Made by a program: the position numbers and the translations under genes | Source of the DNA: Orbus sasakiae | GTDB lineage: Bacteria > Pseudomonadota > Gammaproteobacteria > Enterobacterales > Orbaceae | Reading direction: 5' to 3' | DNA length: 64,000 bases | Assembly (NCBI RefSeq): GCF_039542345.1 | Contig: NZ_BAABHY010000005.1 | Location: 186,001-250,000 of the forward strand | The notes under the pieces: generated by a model | Told to the model about the DNA's origin: nothing | The model's database searches: none | The model's input: the letters and a program-made list of their open reading frames with translations, nothing else | In this document: in pieces, positions 52,565-61,914 of the stretch | How the letters are laid out: every line of letters begins with the position of its first letter | How positions within the stretch are numbered: position 1 is the first letter of the stretch

Positions 52565-53146
52565 ATGTCAATTATTACCATTAATGATGCTGCAAGAGCA
52601 CATTTTAAAAAGCTATTAAGTAACCAACCTGAAGGCACCCAAATCCGCGTTTTCGTGATTAATCCTGGCACACCAACGGCTGAGTGTGGCGTATCGTATT
52701 GCCCACCAGATTCTGTTGAAGAGTCAGATATTGAAGAAAAAAATGAAGACTTTTCGATTTATATTGATGAAATCAGTGCCCCATTTTTAGATGAAGCGGT
52801 AATTGATTTTGTGACCGATGAACTAGGCTCTCAGCTCACATTAAAAGCACCTAACTCTAAAATGAAACGTGTTGATGATGATGCCCCACTCATTGAACGT
52901 GTTAATTATATGATACAAGCTCAAATTAATCCGCAATTAGCTAGCCATGGCGGTTATGTGAGTTTGGTTGAAATCACGGATGATAAGCATGTGATTCTTC
53001 AATTTGGTGGCGGTTGTAATGGTTGTTCGATGGTTGATGTGACCTTAAAAGAAGGGATTGAAAAACAACTGTTAACCGAATTCCCAGAATTAACGGGCGT
53101 CCGAGATTTAACCGATCATCAGGCAGGAACACATTCCTATTATTAA
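52565..53146 (+). CDS. nfuA: Fe/S biogenesis protein NfuA
   Basis: Carries 4Fe-4S clusters to apoproteins under stress. N-terminal degenerate A-type domain (about residues 1-95) and C-terminal Nfu domain with the cluster CxxC in GGGCNGCSMVDVTLKEG (Cys151 and Cys154). HGGYVSLVEITDD is typical. Length 193 (E. coli 191). Confidence 0.97.
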   Translation: MSIITINDAARAHFKKLLSNQPEGTQIRVFVINPGTPTAECGVSYCPPDSVEESDIEEKNEDFSIYIDEISAPFLDEAVIDFVTDELGSQLTLKAPNSKMKRVDDDAPLIERVNYMIQAQINPQLASHGGYVSLVEITDDKHVILQFGGGCNGCSMVDVTLKEGIEKQLLTEFPELTGVRDLTDHQAGTHSYY

Positions 53147-53245
53147 AAAGTAAAAATTTGAAAATTTTTATTTTTTTCTTTGATTATGCTTAGAGTTACG
53201 GCATAATCGCGAAACATGTGACTTAGTTTATGGATATGACGCATT

Positions 53246-54151
53246 ATGATGAATCAAGCCAATATTATTTCTGATTTAATTAAATGGATTGAAAAAAATT
53301 TAGAACAGCCTCTGTCTATTGATCATGTTGCTGATAAGTCTGGCTATTCAAAATGGCATTTACAGCGAATGTTTAAAAAAGTCACCGGTCAAATTTTAGG
53401 GACATATATCCGTCACCGTCGTCTGACACATGCGGCGTTGGCGCTTAGGTTAACAAGTAAACCTATCTTAGATATTGCGATGCAGTACCGCTTCGATTCA
53501 CAGCAAACGTTTACGCGTTCGTTTAAAAAGCAATTTAATGTCACACCTGCAACTTATCGTCGTAATGAATTGTGGGATCCGCGTGGTCTAACCCCACCAA
53601 TTGAATTGAATAAAACGCAATTGAAATTACCAGAGCCAACTTTTGTTGATTTACCACAGCAGGTCTTTTGTGGTATTACCTACAAAAATAACTGTAATTT
53701 AAATGAGTTATTACAACATAATGCGATTTTAAGAAAACAGTTCTTTACTGATTATATGGCGAAGTATTTCAAAAGCAATGCGGTTTTACCAAATAAAGTC
53801 TATACGTTTAGCCGTGTACTTAAAGGTAAAGATCATATTGATGAACAAGAAGTTCTTTATACAATTGGTATTGAAGATAATAGTATTATTGAAAATGCTG
53901 AAAAATACGTGAGTAAAGGCGGCTTATATGTCTGTTTTAAATATATTGGCCCACCACTCGGTTTGCTTGATTTTATTTCACAAATCTATTTTGCAGCCAT
54001 CCCAATGTTAAAAGTCAAACTGCGCCCTGGTGATACGATTGAAATTCACTATAATCACAGTAACTTAACTTCTCATAGTGATATTATGGAAATTCCGAGT
54101 GTTGAATGTGATTATTGTGTCCCAGTTATTATGAAACAAGATGATGCATAA
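53246..54151 (+). CDS. rob: AraC-family right origin-binding protein Rob
   Basis: Activator of the mar/sox/rob regulon. The N-terminal double HTH (residues 1-110: GYSKWHLQRMFKKVTGQ, ILDIAMQYRFDSQQTFTRSFKKQF) is nearly identical to E. coli Rob. A GyrI-like ligand domain follows (about 130-300; DEQEVLYTIGI, VPVIMKQ). Length 301 against 289. Closest recalled relative is Rob rather than SoxS or MarA because of the C-terminal domain. An adjacent ATG pair gives a one-residue ambiguity in the start. Confidence 0.93.
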   Translation: MMNQANIISDLIKWIEKNLEQPLSIDHVADKSGYSKWHLQRMFKKVTGQILGTYIRHRRLTHAALALRLTSKPILDIAMQYRFDSQQTFTRSFKKQFNVTPATYRRNELWDPRGLTPPIELNKTQLKLPEPTFVDLPQQVFCGITYKNNCNLNELLQHNAILRKQFFTDYMAKYFKSNAVLPNKVYTFSRVLKGKDHIDEQEVLYTIGIEDNSIIENAEKYVSKGGLYVCFKYIGPPLGLLDFISQIYFAAIPMLKVKLRPGDTIEIHYNHSNLTSHSDIMEIPSVECDYCVPVIMKQDDA

Positions 54152-54168
54152 CCGGACTTGAGTTGATA

Positions 54169-54197
54169 AAAAAGGCGCTGATATTAAGCGCCTTTTT
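54169..54197. terminator. Bidirectional rob/trpR terminator overlapping the trpR stop
   Basis: AAAAAGGCGCT, 7-base loop, AGCGCCTTTTT. The right arm on the plus strand encodes the last three trpR codons (Lys-Gly-Ala), and the stop codon lies at the loop edge, so the trpR coding end is part of the hairpin. Confidence 0.9.
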
Positions 54198-54480
54198 GTT
54201 TATCAAGTAAGCTTGTTTCAAGCCATTGCTTGAATTGAGGTGACACATCTTTCAATGAATTCGAGCCACGGGTTACTGTCGCAATTCCAATACCTAACTG
54301 GTCTTTGAGCTGGCGTTGGTTAATGGTGCCTTCTAATAAGGCTTTTACGATTTTAACCCGAGTCACAAGCGCACTACGCTCATCTGTTGTCAGCAAAAGT
54401 TTGAAAATATCAAACTGGTAATTATCTGCAAATGCTTGCTGTAAAAAATTTACTGTATTTTGCCAATCATCGTCTTTCAT
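54184..54480 (-). CDS. trpR: Trp operon repressor
   Basis: Binds tryptophan and represses trp, aroH-type and its own promoter. Helix-turn-helix QRQLKDQLGIGIATVTRGSNSLK, preceded by LTTDERSALVTRVKIVKALL, as in E. coli TrpR. Length 98 (E. coli 108; the N-terminal arm is shorter). It follows slt by about 42 bp, the same order as E. coli. A trp-operator-like sequence lies inside the end of slt. Confidence 0.96.
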   Translation of the reverse strand: MKDDDWQNTVNFLQQAFADNYQFDIFKLLLTTDERSALVTRVKIVKALLEGTINQRQLKDQLGIGIATVTRGSNSLKDVSPQFKQWLETSLLDKQKGA

Positions 54481-54522
54481 TATCTACTCGTTTAACACTA
54501 TGTGGTTACCTATCAAGGTCAA

Positions 54523-56481
54523 TTAATATTTACGTTCAATTTCATTATCATGCAAAATGGTATTAGGTTTATTTTTTAACATTAGCTGATAAATGTAATC
54601 ATAAACTAGTACACTTTTAACATAATTTCGTGTTTCTGTAAAAGGAATCGTTTCAATAAAAGTGACGGCATCGAGTTTTCCATCGGTTTCTTGTAACCAG
54701 CGATTAACTCGGTTTGGGCCCGCATTATACGCCGCCGATGCTAAAATTCGGTTGTTATCAAAAAGTTGATAAACATAATCAAGATAATAAGTACCGAGCT
54801 GTATATTCACTTTAGGATCGTAAAGTTGGTTGGCTGATTGGTAGTTTAAATCAGGGACTTTTTTGGCACTATCTTTCGCTGTTGCTGGCATTAATTGCAT
54901 CAATCCGCGTGCACCAGCGGGGGATTGTACTGTTGCATCGAGTGCACTTTCTTGCCTTGCAATGGCTAATGCATAAGAAAGCGGTATGGATTTTTCACTC
55001 AATGATTGATTAAAAAGATCTTGATAAACAATCGGGAAACGTTCAATCCAGTTGTCCCATAATTTACCCGCGATAGTCGCTTGGATACTGTGCTCACCCC
55101 AGCCAATTTGATGTGTATAACGCGCAAGCTCGGCATAATTTTTATGACTGATATCACTGTATAAATAATTACGCCATTCACGGGTTGCGTCTGCTAACAT
55201 TTGCCAATAGCGCAATTCATCGATACGTTTAATGACGGTATCGTTTTGGTATTTTTGCTTAAGCTGTGCTAACTCTTTTTGTGGTGATGTTGTCCCCGTT
55301 ACCACAACATAATTGAAATCATAATGGTAAGGTTGGTTGAGAAGTTGGGCACTGTACATCGCATAAAACCCACGACCTTTTGCTAAAGCACTTAGGATGT
55401 CATTCGCTTGTTGTTGCTGCTTTTGATTTTTTAATATCATGGCTTTCACGTATTGCCATTCATCTTTTTGGCTATCTTGTTTTGATAACACATTTAGCCA
55501 GTAAGCAACATCATCAAGTGAGTTTGTTCTGAGTGCTAAACGAATTTCACGTTCAACCAATGAGGTCGATCGATCTTGAGCAATAAATTGTTGTCGCCAT
55601 TTGACTTGCTGATCGGTCGCACTGTCTTTGAAATAGTTATTTGCAATAACGCGTAACATTGCATTTTCATCATCTTTACTCAGTTTTTGTTGTTTAACTA
55701 ATGTTGGAATGATGGCTTTTGCTGTATCTGCATCAATGCTGGCAAAGCGAGCGAACGAAAGATTCACCATTTTTTGGCTAAATGAACTTGGTGAGATATT
55801 TTTAGCAAAATCCGGTAGTGATTTTGGTTTATCCAGCAAGGTCGATAAATTTTTCTTCAGTGTTTTATAGTTATCGGGTAATTGATCTGTTAAATAACGA
55901 GCCAGCTTAACGTTATTCTTTTTTAAGACAAGTTCAATACGGAGTAGAATCAGATTCGCTGTTTTTTCACTGGTTTTACTCCATTCCTCAAAGATGGCAT
56001 CACAGGCAGAGGGTAAATCATCACCCGATAACCAAATATTTTTAATTGGCTTAAATGCGGACTCTTTGTTGCGTAACTGTAATAATGCATATTGATAACG
56101 ACAGCGCGAGGTAATTGAGTTATCAATATTTAAAGCAACAATACTACGCCAAGCATTGCGTTTGCCAAGCACATCTAAGTAGTCTTGCATCAGTCCTGTG
56201 GTTAGCGGGAAATCATCATTTTGTGCTACAAATTGATTCATTTCAGTGGGGGTTATGGTATCCAAATGCGCTTTCAAATATTGATACTGCGCGTAGGGAT
56301 AGAGTGGATAGTCTTTAAGTGAATCCAGTAATTTTTTTTGCTCTGCATCTGACAGAGATTGATAGGTTGTTTGCCATTGACCAAAGCGAGAGCGTAGCTC
56401 ATCGAGAGAGGGTGTTTTAGCATAGCTGGTAACAACAAAAAAATAACAGACAAAACCGAATAAAATCGCTTTAAACTTCAT
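54523..56481 (-). CDS. slt: Soluble lytic murein transglycosylase Slt70
   Basis: Periplasmic muramidase producing 1,6-anhydro-muropeptides. Signal peptide (KAILFGFVCYFFVVTSYA) from the ATG at 56481, a long alpha-helical superhelical U-domain with many repeats, and a C-terminal lysozyme-like SLT domain. That domain has catalytic Glu in AIARQESALDATVQSPAGARG and the GLMQLMPATA and AAYNAGPNRVNRW motifs. Length 652 (E. coli 645). The frame is open 23 codons upstream without a plausible leader. Products feed recycling steps such as AnmK. Confidence 0.95.
   Translation of the reverse strand: MKFKAILFGFVCYFFVVTSYAKTPSLDELRSRFGQWQTTYQSLSDAEQKKLLDSLKDYPLYPYAQYQYLKAHLDTITPTEMNQFVAQNDDFPLTTGLMQDYLDVLGKRNAWRSIVALNIDNSITSRCRYQYALLQLRNKESAFKPIKNIWLSGDDLPSACDAIFEEWSKTSEKTANLILLRIELVLKKNNVKLARYLTDQLPDNYKTLKKNLSTLLDKPKSLPDFAKNISPSSFSQKMVNLSFARFASIDADTAKAIIPTLVKQQKLSKDDENAMLRVIANNYFKDSATDQQVKWRQQFIAQDRSTSLVEREIRLALRTNSLDDVAYWLNVLSKQDSQKDEWQYVKAMILKNQKQQQQANDILSALAKGRGFYAMYSAQLLNQPYHYDFNYVVVTGTTSPQKELAQLKQKYQNDTVIKRIDELRYWQMLADATREWRNYLYSDISHKNYAELARYTHQIGWGEHSIQATIAGKLWDNWIERFPIVYQDLFNQSLSEKSIPLSYALAIARQESALDATVQSPAGARGLMQLMPATAKDSAKKVPDLNYQSANQLYDPKVNIQLGTYYLDYVYQLFDNNRILASAAYNAGPNRVNRWLQETDGKLDAVTFIETIPFTETRNYVKSVLVYDYIYQLMLKNKPNTILHDNEIERKY
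54594..54613 (-). promoter_or_regulatory. trp-operator-like sequence within the slt 3' end
   Basis: On the minus strand TGTACTAGTTTATGATTACA. The left half GTACTAGTT equals the consensus half-operator; the right half is degenerate. It ends 113 bp before the trpR ATG. A second possible promoter lies closer to trpR (TTGCAT, 17 bp, TAAATA), so regulation here is uncertain. Confidence 0.35.
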
Positions 56482-56702
56482 ATGCTTAACTCTCACGACA
56501 TGATTATAAATACTAAAAATAAGTCTAACATATCTCAATCGCTTTATCATGCCTAATCCATTAGCAAAAATGATCTTAACGTGCCGTGGTAGATTACGAT
56601 GCGATTGTGTGAAAGCTTGATGAGGAACCGGCGATTAAATCAGCAAAGTCTTATTTAATCCCTCTGTTTTGTTTATCTTTTAGACATCTGCCATAATAAT
56701 AG

Positions 56703-56730
56703 TTGCAATCTTTTTTGAATGCTATATTAT
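56703..56730 (+). promoter_or_regulatory. Promoter of the initiator tRNA gene
   Basis: -35 TTGCAA at 56703-56708 and -10 TATTAT at 56725-56730 with a 16-bp spacer. The tRNA begins 15 bp after the -10. Confidence 0.65.
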
Positions 56731-56744
56731 AAGCACCTCTCTGA

Positions 56745-56821
<77 letters not shown>

Positions 56822-56931
56822 ATTTCTTTTCTTGTTTTACTTTCATTATTTCACTCTGATGACACATTTATCCTAATACCCTTTTTGGCATCATCAACTG
56901 TGATGAGTGTATTTGCGCTTTGTCATCATAA

Positions 56932-56952
56932 AAAAACGGACCATAAGGCCCG
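56932..56952 (-). terminator. metF terminator
   Basis: On the minus strand AACGGGCC, TTAT loop, GGTCCGTT (one G-U pair) followed by a T-run, 12 bp after the metF stop. Confidence 0.85.
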
Positions 56953-56963
56953 TTATTGTGGTT

Positions 56964-57842
56964 CTAGTGGATATGTTTCGGTACGGTGAACAACGTGGCG
57001 ACAGCCTCGTTAATCCGTCTGGCGATTAAGGAACTGTTCATGGTATACAAATGAACACCGTCAACATCTTGTGATACTAAATCAACTAATTGGTCAATTG
57101 CATAGGCAATACCCGCATCACGAAATGCTTCAGGATGATGTTCATATTTTTCCATCATTTGTTTAAATTTTTTCGGTAGATTGACGCCACAAATTGATAC
57201 CATTTTTTCAATTTGCTTTTTATTCACAACAGGCATAATCCCCGCTTCAATCGGCACATGAATGCCCATGTCAGCCGCCTTATCCCGGAACACATAAAAA
57301 TATTCATTATCAAAAAATAACTGAGAAATCAGTTGATCGGTACCTGCATCAACCTTTTCTTTTAAATTAATCAAATCTTGTTTAAGGGTGGTTGCTTCAG
57401 TATGTCCTTCAGGATAACAGGCACCAATAATATTAAAGTCACCATTCTCTTTAATAAATGACACGAGTTCACTGGCATAGCGGAAATCTTGTTTAGGTTG
57501 CCATTCTGGTGTGATATCACCGCGAAGCGCTAATACATTATCAATACCCGCAAATTGTAATTCTTTGAGTATTGATCGAATGTCATCTTTACTAAAATGA
57601 ATGCACGGTAAATGGGCGACACTTTCAATCCCGTAAGTATGTTTTACTGCGTGGGCAATATTTATGGTGGTTTCACCATTTAAACTTCCGCCCGCACCAT
57701 ATGTCACGCTGATAAAATCGGGTTTCAAATTACCCAGTTCACGCAACGTGCCATAAATGGATTCCAGTGGTGAGGTTTTCCTCGGCGGGAAAACCTCAAA
57801 AGACAATACGGTTTTATCTTTAAATAGTTGATTCATTTTCAT
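56964..57842 (-). CDS. metF: 5,10-methylenetetrahydrofolate reductase
   Basis: Makes 5-methyl-THF for methionine synthesis; FAD TIM-barrel. LSFEVFPPRKTSPLES (with Glu in FEVFPP), SVTYGAGGS, LALRGDITPEWQP and SQLFFDNEYF are the family signatures. Length 292 (E. coli 296). It starts 2 bp after the metE stop, so metE-metF form an operon in which MetF supplies the methyl donor for MetE. Confidence 0.97.
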   Translation of the reverse strand: MKMNQLFKDKTVLSFEVFPPRKTSPLESIYGTLRELGNLKPDFISVTYGAGGSLNGETTINIAHAVKHTYGIESVAHLPCIHFSKDDIRSILKELQFAGIDNVLALRGDITPEWQPKQDFRYASELVSFIKENGDFNIIGACYPEGHTEATTLKQDLINLKEKVDAGTDQLISQLFFDNEYFYVFRDKAADMGIHVPIEAGIMPVVNKKQIEKMVSICGVNLPKKFKQMMEKYEHHPEAFRDAGIAYAIDQLVDLVSQDVDGVHLYTMNSSLIARRINEAVATLFTVPKHIH

Positions 57843-57844
57843 TG

Positions 57845-60115
57845 CTATAACTCCAATCGAACATCCTGTGTCGCTTTCACAAGGTGAATTAAGCTTGCAA
57901 CGACTTCTTGCTCACCACGTGTTTTTAGGCCACAGTCAGGGTTAATCCAAAGTTTTTGTTTATCGATTTTAGTGAGTAATTTTTCAATCGTTTGGCGTAT
58001 TTCATGAGTTGAAGGTACGCGTGGCGAGTGAATATCGTATACACCTGGCCCAACTTCTGTTTTAAAATTATTTTGTTTCAACACATCAATAATCTCGAGA
58101 TTAGAGCGCGATGCTTCAAATGAAATCACATCCGCATCCATTTGGTCGATCTCTTTAATGATGTCAGTAAATTCGCTATAACACATGTGGGTATGGATCT
58201 GTGTTTGCGGTTTCACTTTGCTATGAACTAAGCGAAATGCGGGAATCGCCCAATCTAAATATTCACTGTGCCAATCTGCTTTACGTAGTGGTAACTTCTC
58301 TTTTAAAGCGGCTTCATCAATTTGGATAATACCAATACCAGCAGCTTCAAGATCTAAAACCTCATCCGCAATGGCCAGCGCGATTTGGAATACAGAATCT
58401 TTGTAAGAGATATCTTCACGAGGAAACGACCAATTTAAAATGGTTACAGGACCGGTTAACATGCCTTTTACGGGTTTGTCCGTTAAACTTTGTGCATACT
58501 CTGAATATTCAACGGTAATCGGTTTTGAACGTGAGATATCGCCCCATACAACCGGTGGTTTAACACAGCGTGTACCGTATGATTGTACCCATGCTTTTTC
58601 GGTAAAGATGAAGCCATTTAAGCTTTCCCCAAAATATTCAACCATGTCATTACGTTCAAATTCACCATGAACTAAGACATCAAGTCCGATCACTTCTTGT
58701 AATTCAATACAATCAGAAATTTTTTGTTTATTAAACGCGGTGTATTGTTCAAGCGTGATTTCGCCTTTTTTAAACTGAGCTCGGTTTACACGCACATCAC
58801 TGGTTTGTGGGAAAGAACCAATTGTGGTGGTGGGTAAAGGCGGTAAGTTTAGTGTTTGTCGTTGAATCACTTCACGATGTGAAAATTCCGGTAAGCGAAC
58901 AAAATCTTGCTCGGTTAGTGCACTGACTTTTTGTCTAATTGCTTGGTTGGTTCCTTCACGCTCACGGGTAAACAGTGTTTGATTGGATTTATAGGCTGCA
59001 TGTTGCTTTGGATCGTGTTCTTTGAATAATTGTCCTAATTCCGCTAATTCTTGTAATTTTTCTTGTGCAAACGTTAAATAGGCTTTTTGCGCTATTGTTA
59101 ATTTGGTTTCACTTTGCAGTGTATAAGGCACATGCAATAATGAACATGATGTATTTATCACAATATTAGCGGTTTTTTGCTTAATTTGCGTCAATAAAGA
59201 TAAGGTTTTAGCATAATTATTACGCCAGATATTTTTACCATTCACCACGCCAGCAAAGAGCTGTTTATCAGCGGGAAAACCATATTTTTGTAATAATGCT
59301 AATGACTCTTTACCTTCCACAAAATCGATACCAATACCATCAAATGGTAAGGCGATCACTTGAGAGTAACAATCACGAATATCACCAAAGTAGGTTTGTA
59401 GTAAGATTTTTACTGAGCCTTTTTGTGATAATAACGTTTGGTAAATTTTTTCAAAATTTGCAATATCGTGTTGGTTGAGGTCGGTGACTAAAATCGGTTC
59501 ATCAATTTGTAGCCAGGTCACGCCAAGCGCTGCAAATTTAGCAATAATGTCACTATAGGCTTTAATCGTTGCATCAAGATAATGTTGGTAGTTTTGACCA
59601 GCAGTAATTTTAGCCAGTTTTAAAAAGGTTAATGGCCCAATGATAACGGGTTTTGTTTCAATACCAAGCTGTTTTGCTTCTTGGTATTCATCAAATGGTT
59701 TAGTCCCGACGAGTTTGATGTCTGTGTTTGATTCAATTTCTGGCACTAAATAGTGATAGTTAGTGTTAAACCACTTTTTCATCGCAAGGGCATGTACGTC
59801 ACCCTTATCACCTTGATAACCCCGTGCCATTGCAAAATATTGATCTAATTCAGGTAGTGCTAATTTTTGATAACGGTTTGGAATAACATTTAGCAAGCAT
59901 GCTGTATCAAGGACTGCGTCATAGAATGAAAAATCATTTGAAGAGATATGTTCAATCTGACTTGTTGCTTGCTGTTGCCAATGCGCTTTACGTAACCCCT
60001 TTGCAATCGTAATTAATTCAGCTTGGCTCTTGTCGCCTTTAAAGTAAGATTCTATTGCAAATTTTAATTCACGAAGTTTGCCGATTCTTGGATAGCCGAT
60101 AGCAGATGTTGTCAT
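57845..60115 (-). CDS. metE: Cobalamin-independent methionine synthase
   Basis: Transfers methyl from 5-methyl-THF(Glu3) to homocysteine. N-terminal barrel starts GYPRIGKLRELKFAIESY; the C-terminal catalytic barrel has HGEFERNDMVEYFGE, TGPVTILNWSFPREDIS, the zinc ligands in HTHMCYSEF (His, Cys) and NPDCGLKTRG (Cys). ATG 60115 follows GAGGACACAAAC; 756 residues (E. coli 753). No MetJ boxes (AGACGTCT-like) were seen upstream, but a TTATC/GATAA array is present. Confidence 0.97.
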   Translation of the reverse strand: MTTSAIGYPRIGKLRELKFAIESYFKGDKSQAELITIAKGLRKAHWQQQATSQIEHISSNDFSFYDAVLDTACLLNVIPNRYQKLALPELDQYFAMARGYQGDKGDVHALAMKKWFNTNYHYLVPEIESNTDIKLVGTKPFDEYQEAKQLGIETKPVIIGPLTFLKLAKITAGQNYQHYLDATIKAYSDIIAKFAALGVTWLQIDEPILVTDLNQHDIANFEKIYQTLLSQKGSVKILLQTYFGDIRDCYSQVIALPFDGIGIDFVEGKESLALLQKYGFPADKQLFAGVVNGKNIWRNNYAKTLSLLTQIKQKTANIVINTSCSLLHVPYTLQSETKLTIAQKAYLTFAQEKLQELAELGQLFKEHDPKQHAAYKSNQTLFTREREGTNQAIRQKVSALTEQDFVRLPEFSHREVIQRQTLNLPPLPTTTIGSFPQTSDVRVNRAQFKKGEITLEQYTAFNKQKISDCIELQEVIGLDVLVHGEFERNDMVEYFGESLNGFIFTEKAWVQSYGTRCVKPPVVWGDISRSKPITVEYSEYAQSLTDKPVKGMLTGPVTILNWSFPREDISYKDSVFQIALAIADEVLDLEAAGIGIIQIDEAALKEKLPLRKADWHSEYLDWAIPAFRLVHSKVKPQTQIHTHMCYSEFTDIIKEIDQMDADVISFEASRSNLEIIDVLKQNNFKTEVGPGVYDIHSPRVPSTHEIRQTIEKLLTKIDKQKLWINPDCGLKTRGEQEVVASLIHLVKATQDVRLEL

Positions 60116-60242
60116 GTTTGTGTCCTCAATTAACGGGTTATAATTTACCTTTTTTGAAGATAACAAACTTTTTGGTTATTTTATAATTCTATTTTTTTAT
60201 TATTTGGTATAGTTTTTTTCTATATCAAAATGTAAAACTGAA

Positions 60243-60289
60243 TTATCTAATACTCAGATTATCTTGTTGGATAAGCAATTTTTTGATAA
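60243..60289. repeat. TTATC/GATAA dyad array upstream of metE
   Basis: TTATC at 60243-60247 and 60259-60263, GATAA at 60270-60274 and 60285-60289. The two inner and two outer copies are arranged as nested dyads about a centre near 60266 (gaps 11, 6 and 10 bp), 130-175 bp before the metE ATG. It is a candidate regulator site for metE-metF; the binding protein is unknown. Confidence 0.4.
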
Positions 60290-60363
60290 GTAAAAATAAG
60301 TTTAGTTCATTGATTAACAAAATTTATTTTTTAATAAACTAAAATGAGTAAAAAGATAGGAAA

Positions 60364-61593
60364 TTAATTCTTGCGTAATTTAACGTAGCTTTTTATGCCA
60401 TCAAGCATCGCTTTAGCAATTTGATTTTGGAAGTTTGCTGTTTTTAGTTTTTTTTCTTCATTGAGATTACTAATAAAAGCTGTTTCTACCAGAACAGACG
60501 GGACATCTGGTGCTTTAAGTACGGCAAACCCAGCGGTCTCGACTTGTGCTTTATGCAGTGTGTTGACGTACTGCATTTTGCTTAATATTTCTCGTCCAAG
60601 TAGTAAGCTATTACTTTTGGTTGTCGTTTGCACTAAATCTAAAATAGTGTGATCTAGATAACGATCCCCACTGCGACTGACGCCTCCGATCTCATCCGCC
60701 TCATTTTGGGTTTGTGCTAAATAACTGGCTGCGGTACTACTCGCCCCTTTCGCGGATAATGCAAAAACCGATGACCCTTTGGCGGATCGCTTGGTAAATG
60801 CATCGGCATGGATTGAGATAAACAAATCGGCATGTAAAGCGCGAGCTTTTTCAACACGTACTCGTAAGGGCAAAAAGACATCTTCGTTACGGGTTAAGTG
60901 GACAGTTAGTCCCTTCTCTTTACGGATAAGATCGCGTAAACGCCGGGCAATTTGTAAGACAATGTCTTTTTCTCGGGTTTTATAATACCCGACAGCACCG
61001 GGATCTTCGCCGCCATGACCTGGATCGAGGACGATAACGACTTTATCATCCGCTTTTTTGGGTGGGATTGCGGTGATCACAGGATCTTCATCATCCAATT
61101 GACCTTTATTAAAGTCTTCAAGTAAAGCCAATAAGGGATCATCATCAATTGCAGTTTGCGTAGCTGGATACAAATCAATGACTAAGCGGTTTTTAAATTC
61201 AGCAATTGGGCTCAGGGTAAACAAGTTGGGTTTAACATCTTGTTTGAGTTCGATGACGAGCCTAACGGTTTTGTTATCAAATTGACCGACTCTTAACTGC
61301 TTAATATAGGGGTCATTGGGCTGCACGAGTGATGTAATATTACGGAATGTACTATTTAGACTGAGATCATCGATATCAATCACTAATCGGTTTGGGCTGG
61401 GTAAGGTAAACTGTTTATATGATAACGGGATATTTGATTCTAGCGTGATACGGGTATAAGTCGATGAGGGCCAAACTCGCACTGCTGCCATTTGTGCCGT
61501 TGCGGCAAATCCAACACGGGTAACCGATAACAGACATGCTGCGGCAATTCCTTTTATCAAAAGTCGTCGAGTTGGATCAAATGATGCTGGCAT
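60364..61593 (-). CDS. amiC: N-acetylmuramoyl-L-alanine amidase AmiC
   Basis: Septal peptidoglycan amidase that splits daughter cells. N-terminal Tat signal (TRRLLIKGIAAACLLSVTRVGFA), an AMIN domain (about residues 35-140) for septal targeting, an acidic linker and a C-terminal Amidase_3 zinc domain with VIVLDPGHGGEDPGAVG, DLFISIHADAF and the final VLVETAFISN. Length 409 (E. coli AmiC 417). The Tat signal favours AmiC over AmiB. Divergent from asd. Confidence 0.94.
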   Translation of the reverse strand: MPASFDPTRRLLIKGIAAACLLSVTRVGFAATAQMAAVRVWPSSTYTRITLESNIPLSYKQFTLPSPNRLVIDIDDLSLNSTFRNITSLVQPNDPYIKQLRVGQFDNKTVRLVIELKQDVKPNLFTLSPIAEFKNRLVIDLYPATQTAIDDDPLLALLEDFNKGQLDDEDPVITAIPPKKADDKVVIVLDPGHGGEDPGAVGYYKTREKDIVLQIARRLRDLIRKEKGLTVHLTRNEDVFLPLRVRVEKARALHADLFISIHADAFTKRSAKGSSVFALSAKGASSTAASYLAQTQNEADEIGGVSRSGDRYLDHTILDLVQTTTKSNSLLLGREILSKMQYVNTLHKAQVETAGFAVLKAPDVPSVLVETAFISNLNEEKKLKTANFQNQIAKAMLDGIKSYVKLRKN

Positions 61594-61914
61594 AATAAAT
61601 TAAAATGTGAATCATTCTGTTATCTTGAGTAGGGCATATTATCACATAATAATAAGAGATTTATAGCTTACAGTGAGTATTGTTGATATAAAAAATGATT
61701 TTTTTACACTAGAATTAGCTATTATGATAAAAAAATAACGAAATGAATGATTAAAATGACATCATAACCGGCATTTATGTCGGCGCCTTGTTTCAAAATA
61801 ATTTTTTATCTTGCTTGTTTTATACTGATATTTTGTTTTAATAGTGAAACATAAATATATTGGGTTTGTTACCCATTAAAAATAACGATTTATTTAAATT
61901 GTGGATAATTGATT
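61594..61914 (+). promoter_or_regulatory. amiC-asd divergent intergenic region
   Basis: These 321 bp are AT-rich and hold no ORF I trust. A small hairpin CCGGCA, TTTA, TGTCGG lies at about 61768-61783, and TGTTTCA (61789-61795) pairs with TGAAACA (61845-61851) at long range. GGGT...ACCC near 61862-61874 could pair as well. I could not fit a lysine-riboswitch core, so no regulatory class is claimed. Confidence 0.35.

Noticed and set aside
60116..60363. MetJ boxes or a cobalamin/SAM riboswitch before metE
   Set aside because: No tandem AGACGTCT-like octamers and no recognisable riboswitch core or expected length were seen.
61594..61914. Lysine riboswitch before asd
   Set aside because: Small hairpins exist, but the conserved multi-helix core could not be traced and no terminator hairpin with a T-run precedes asd.
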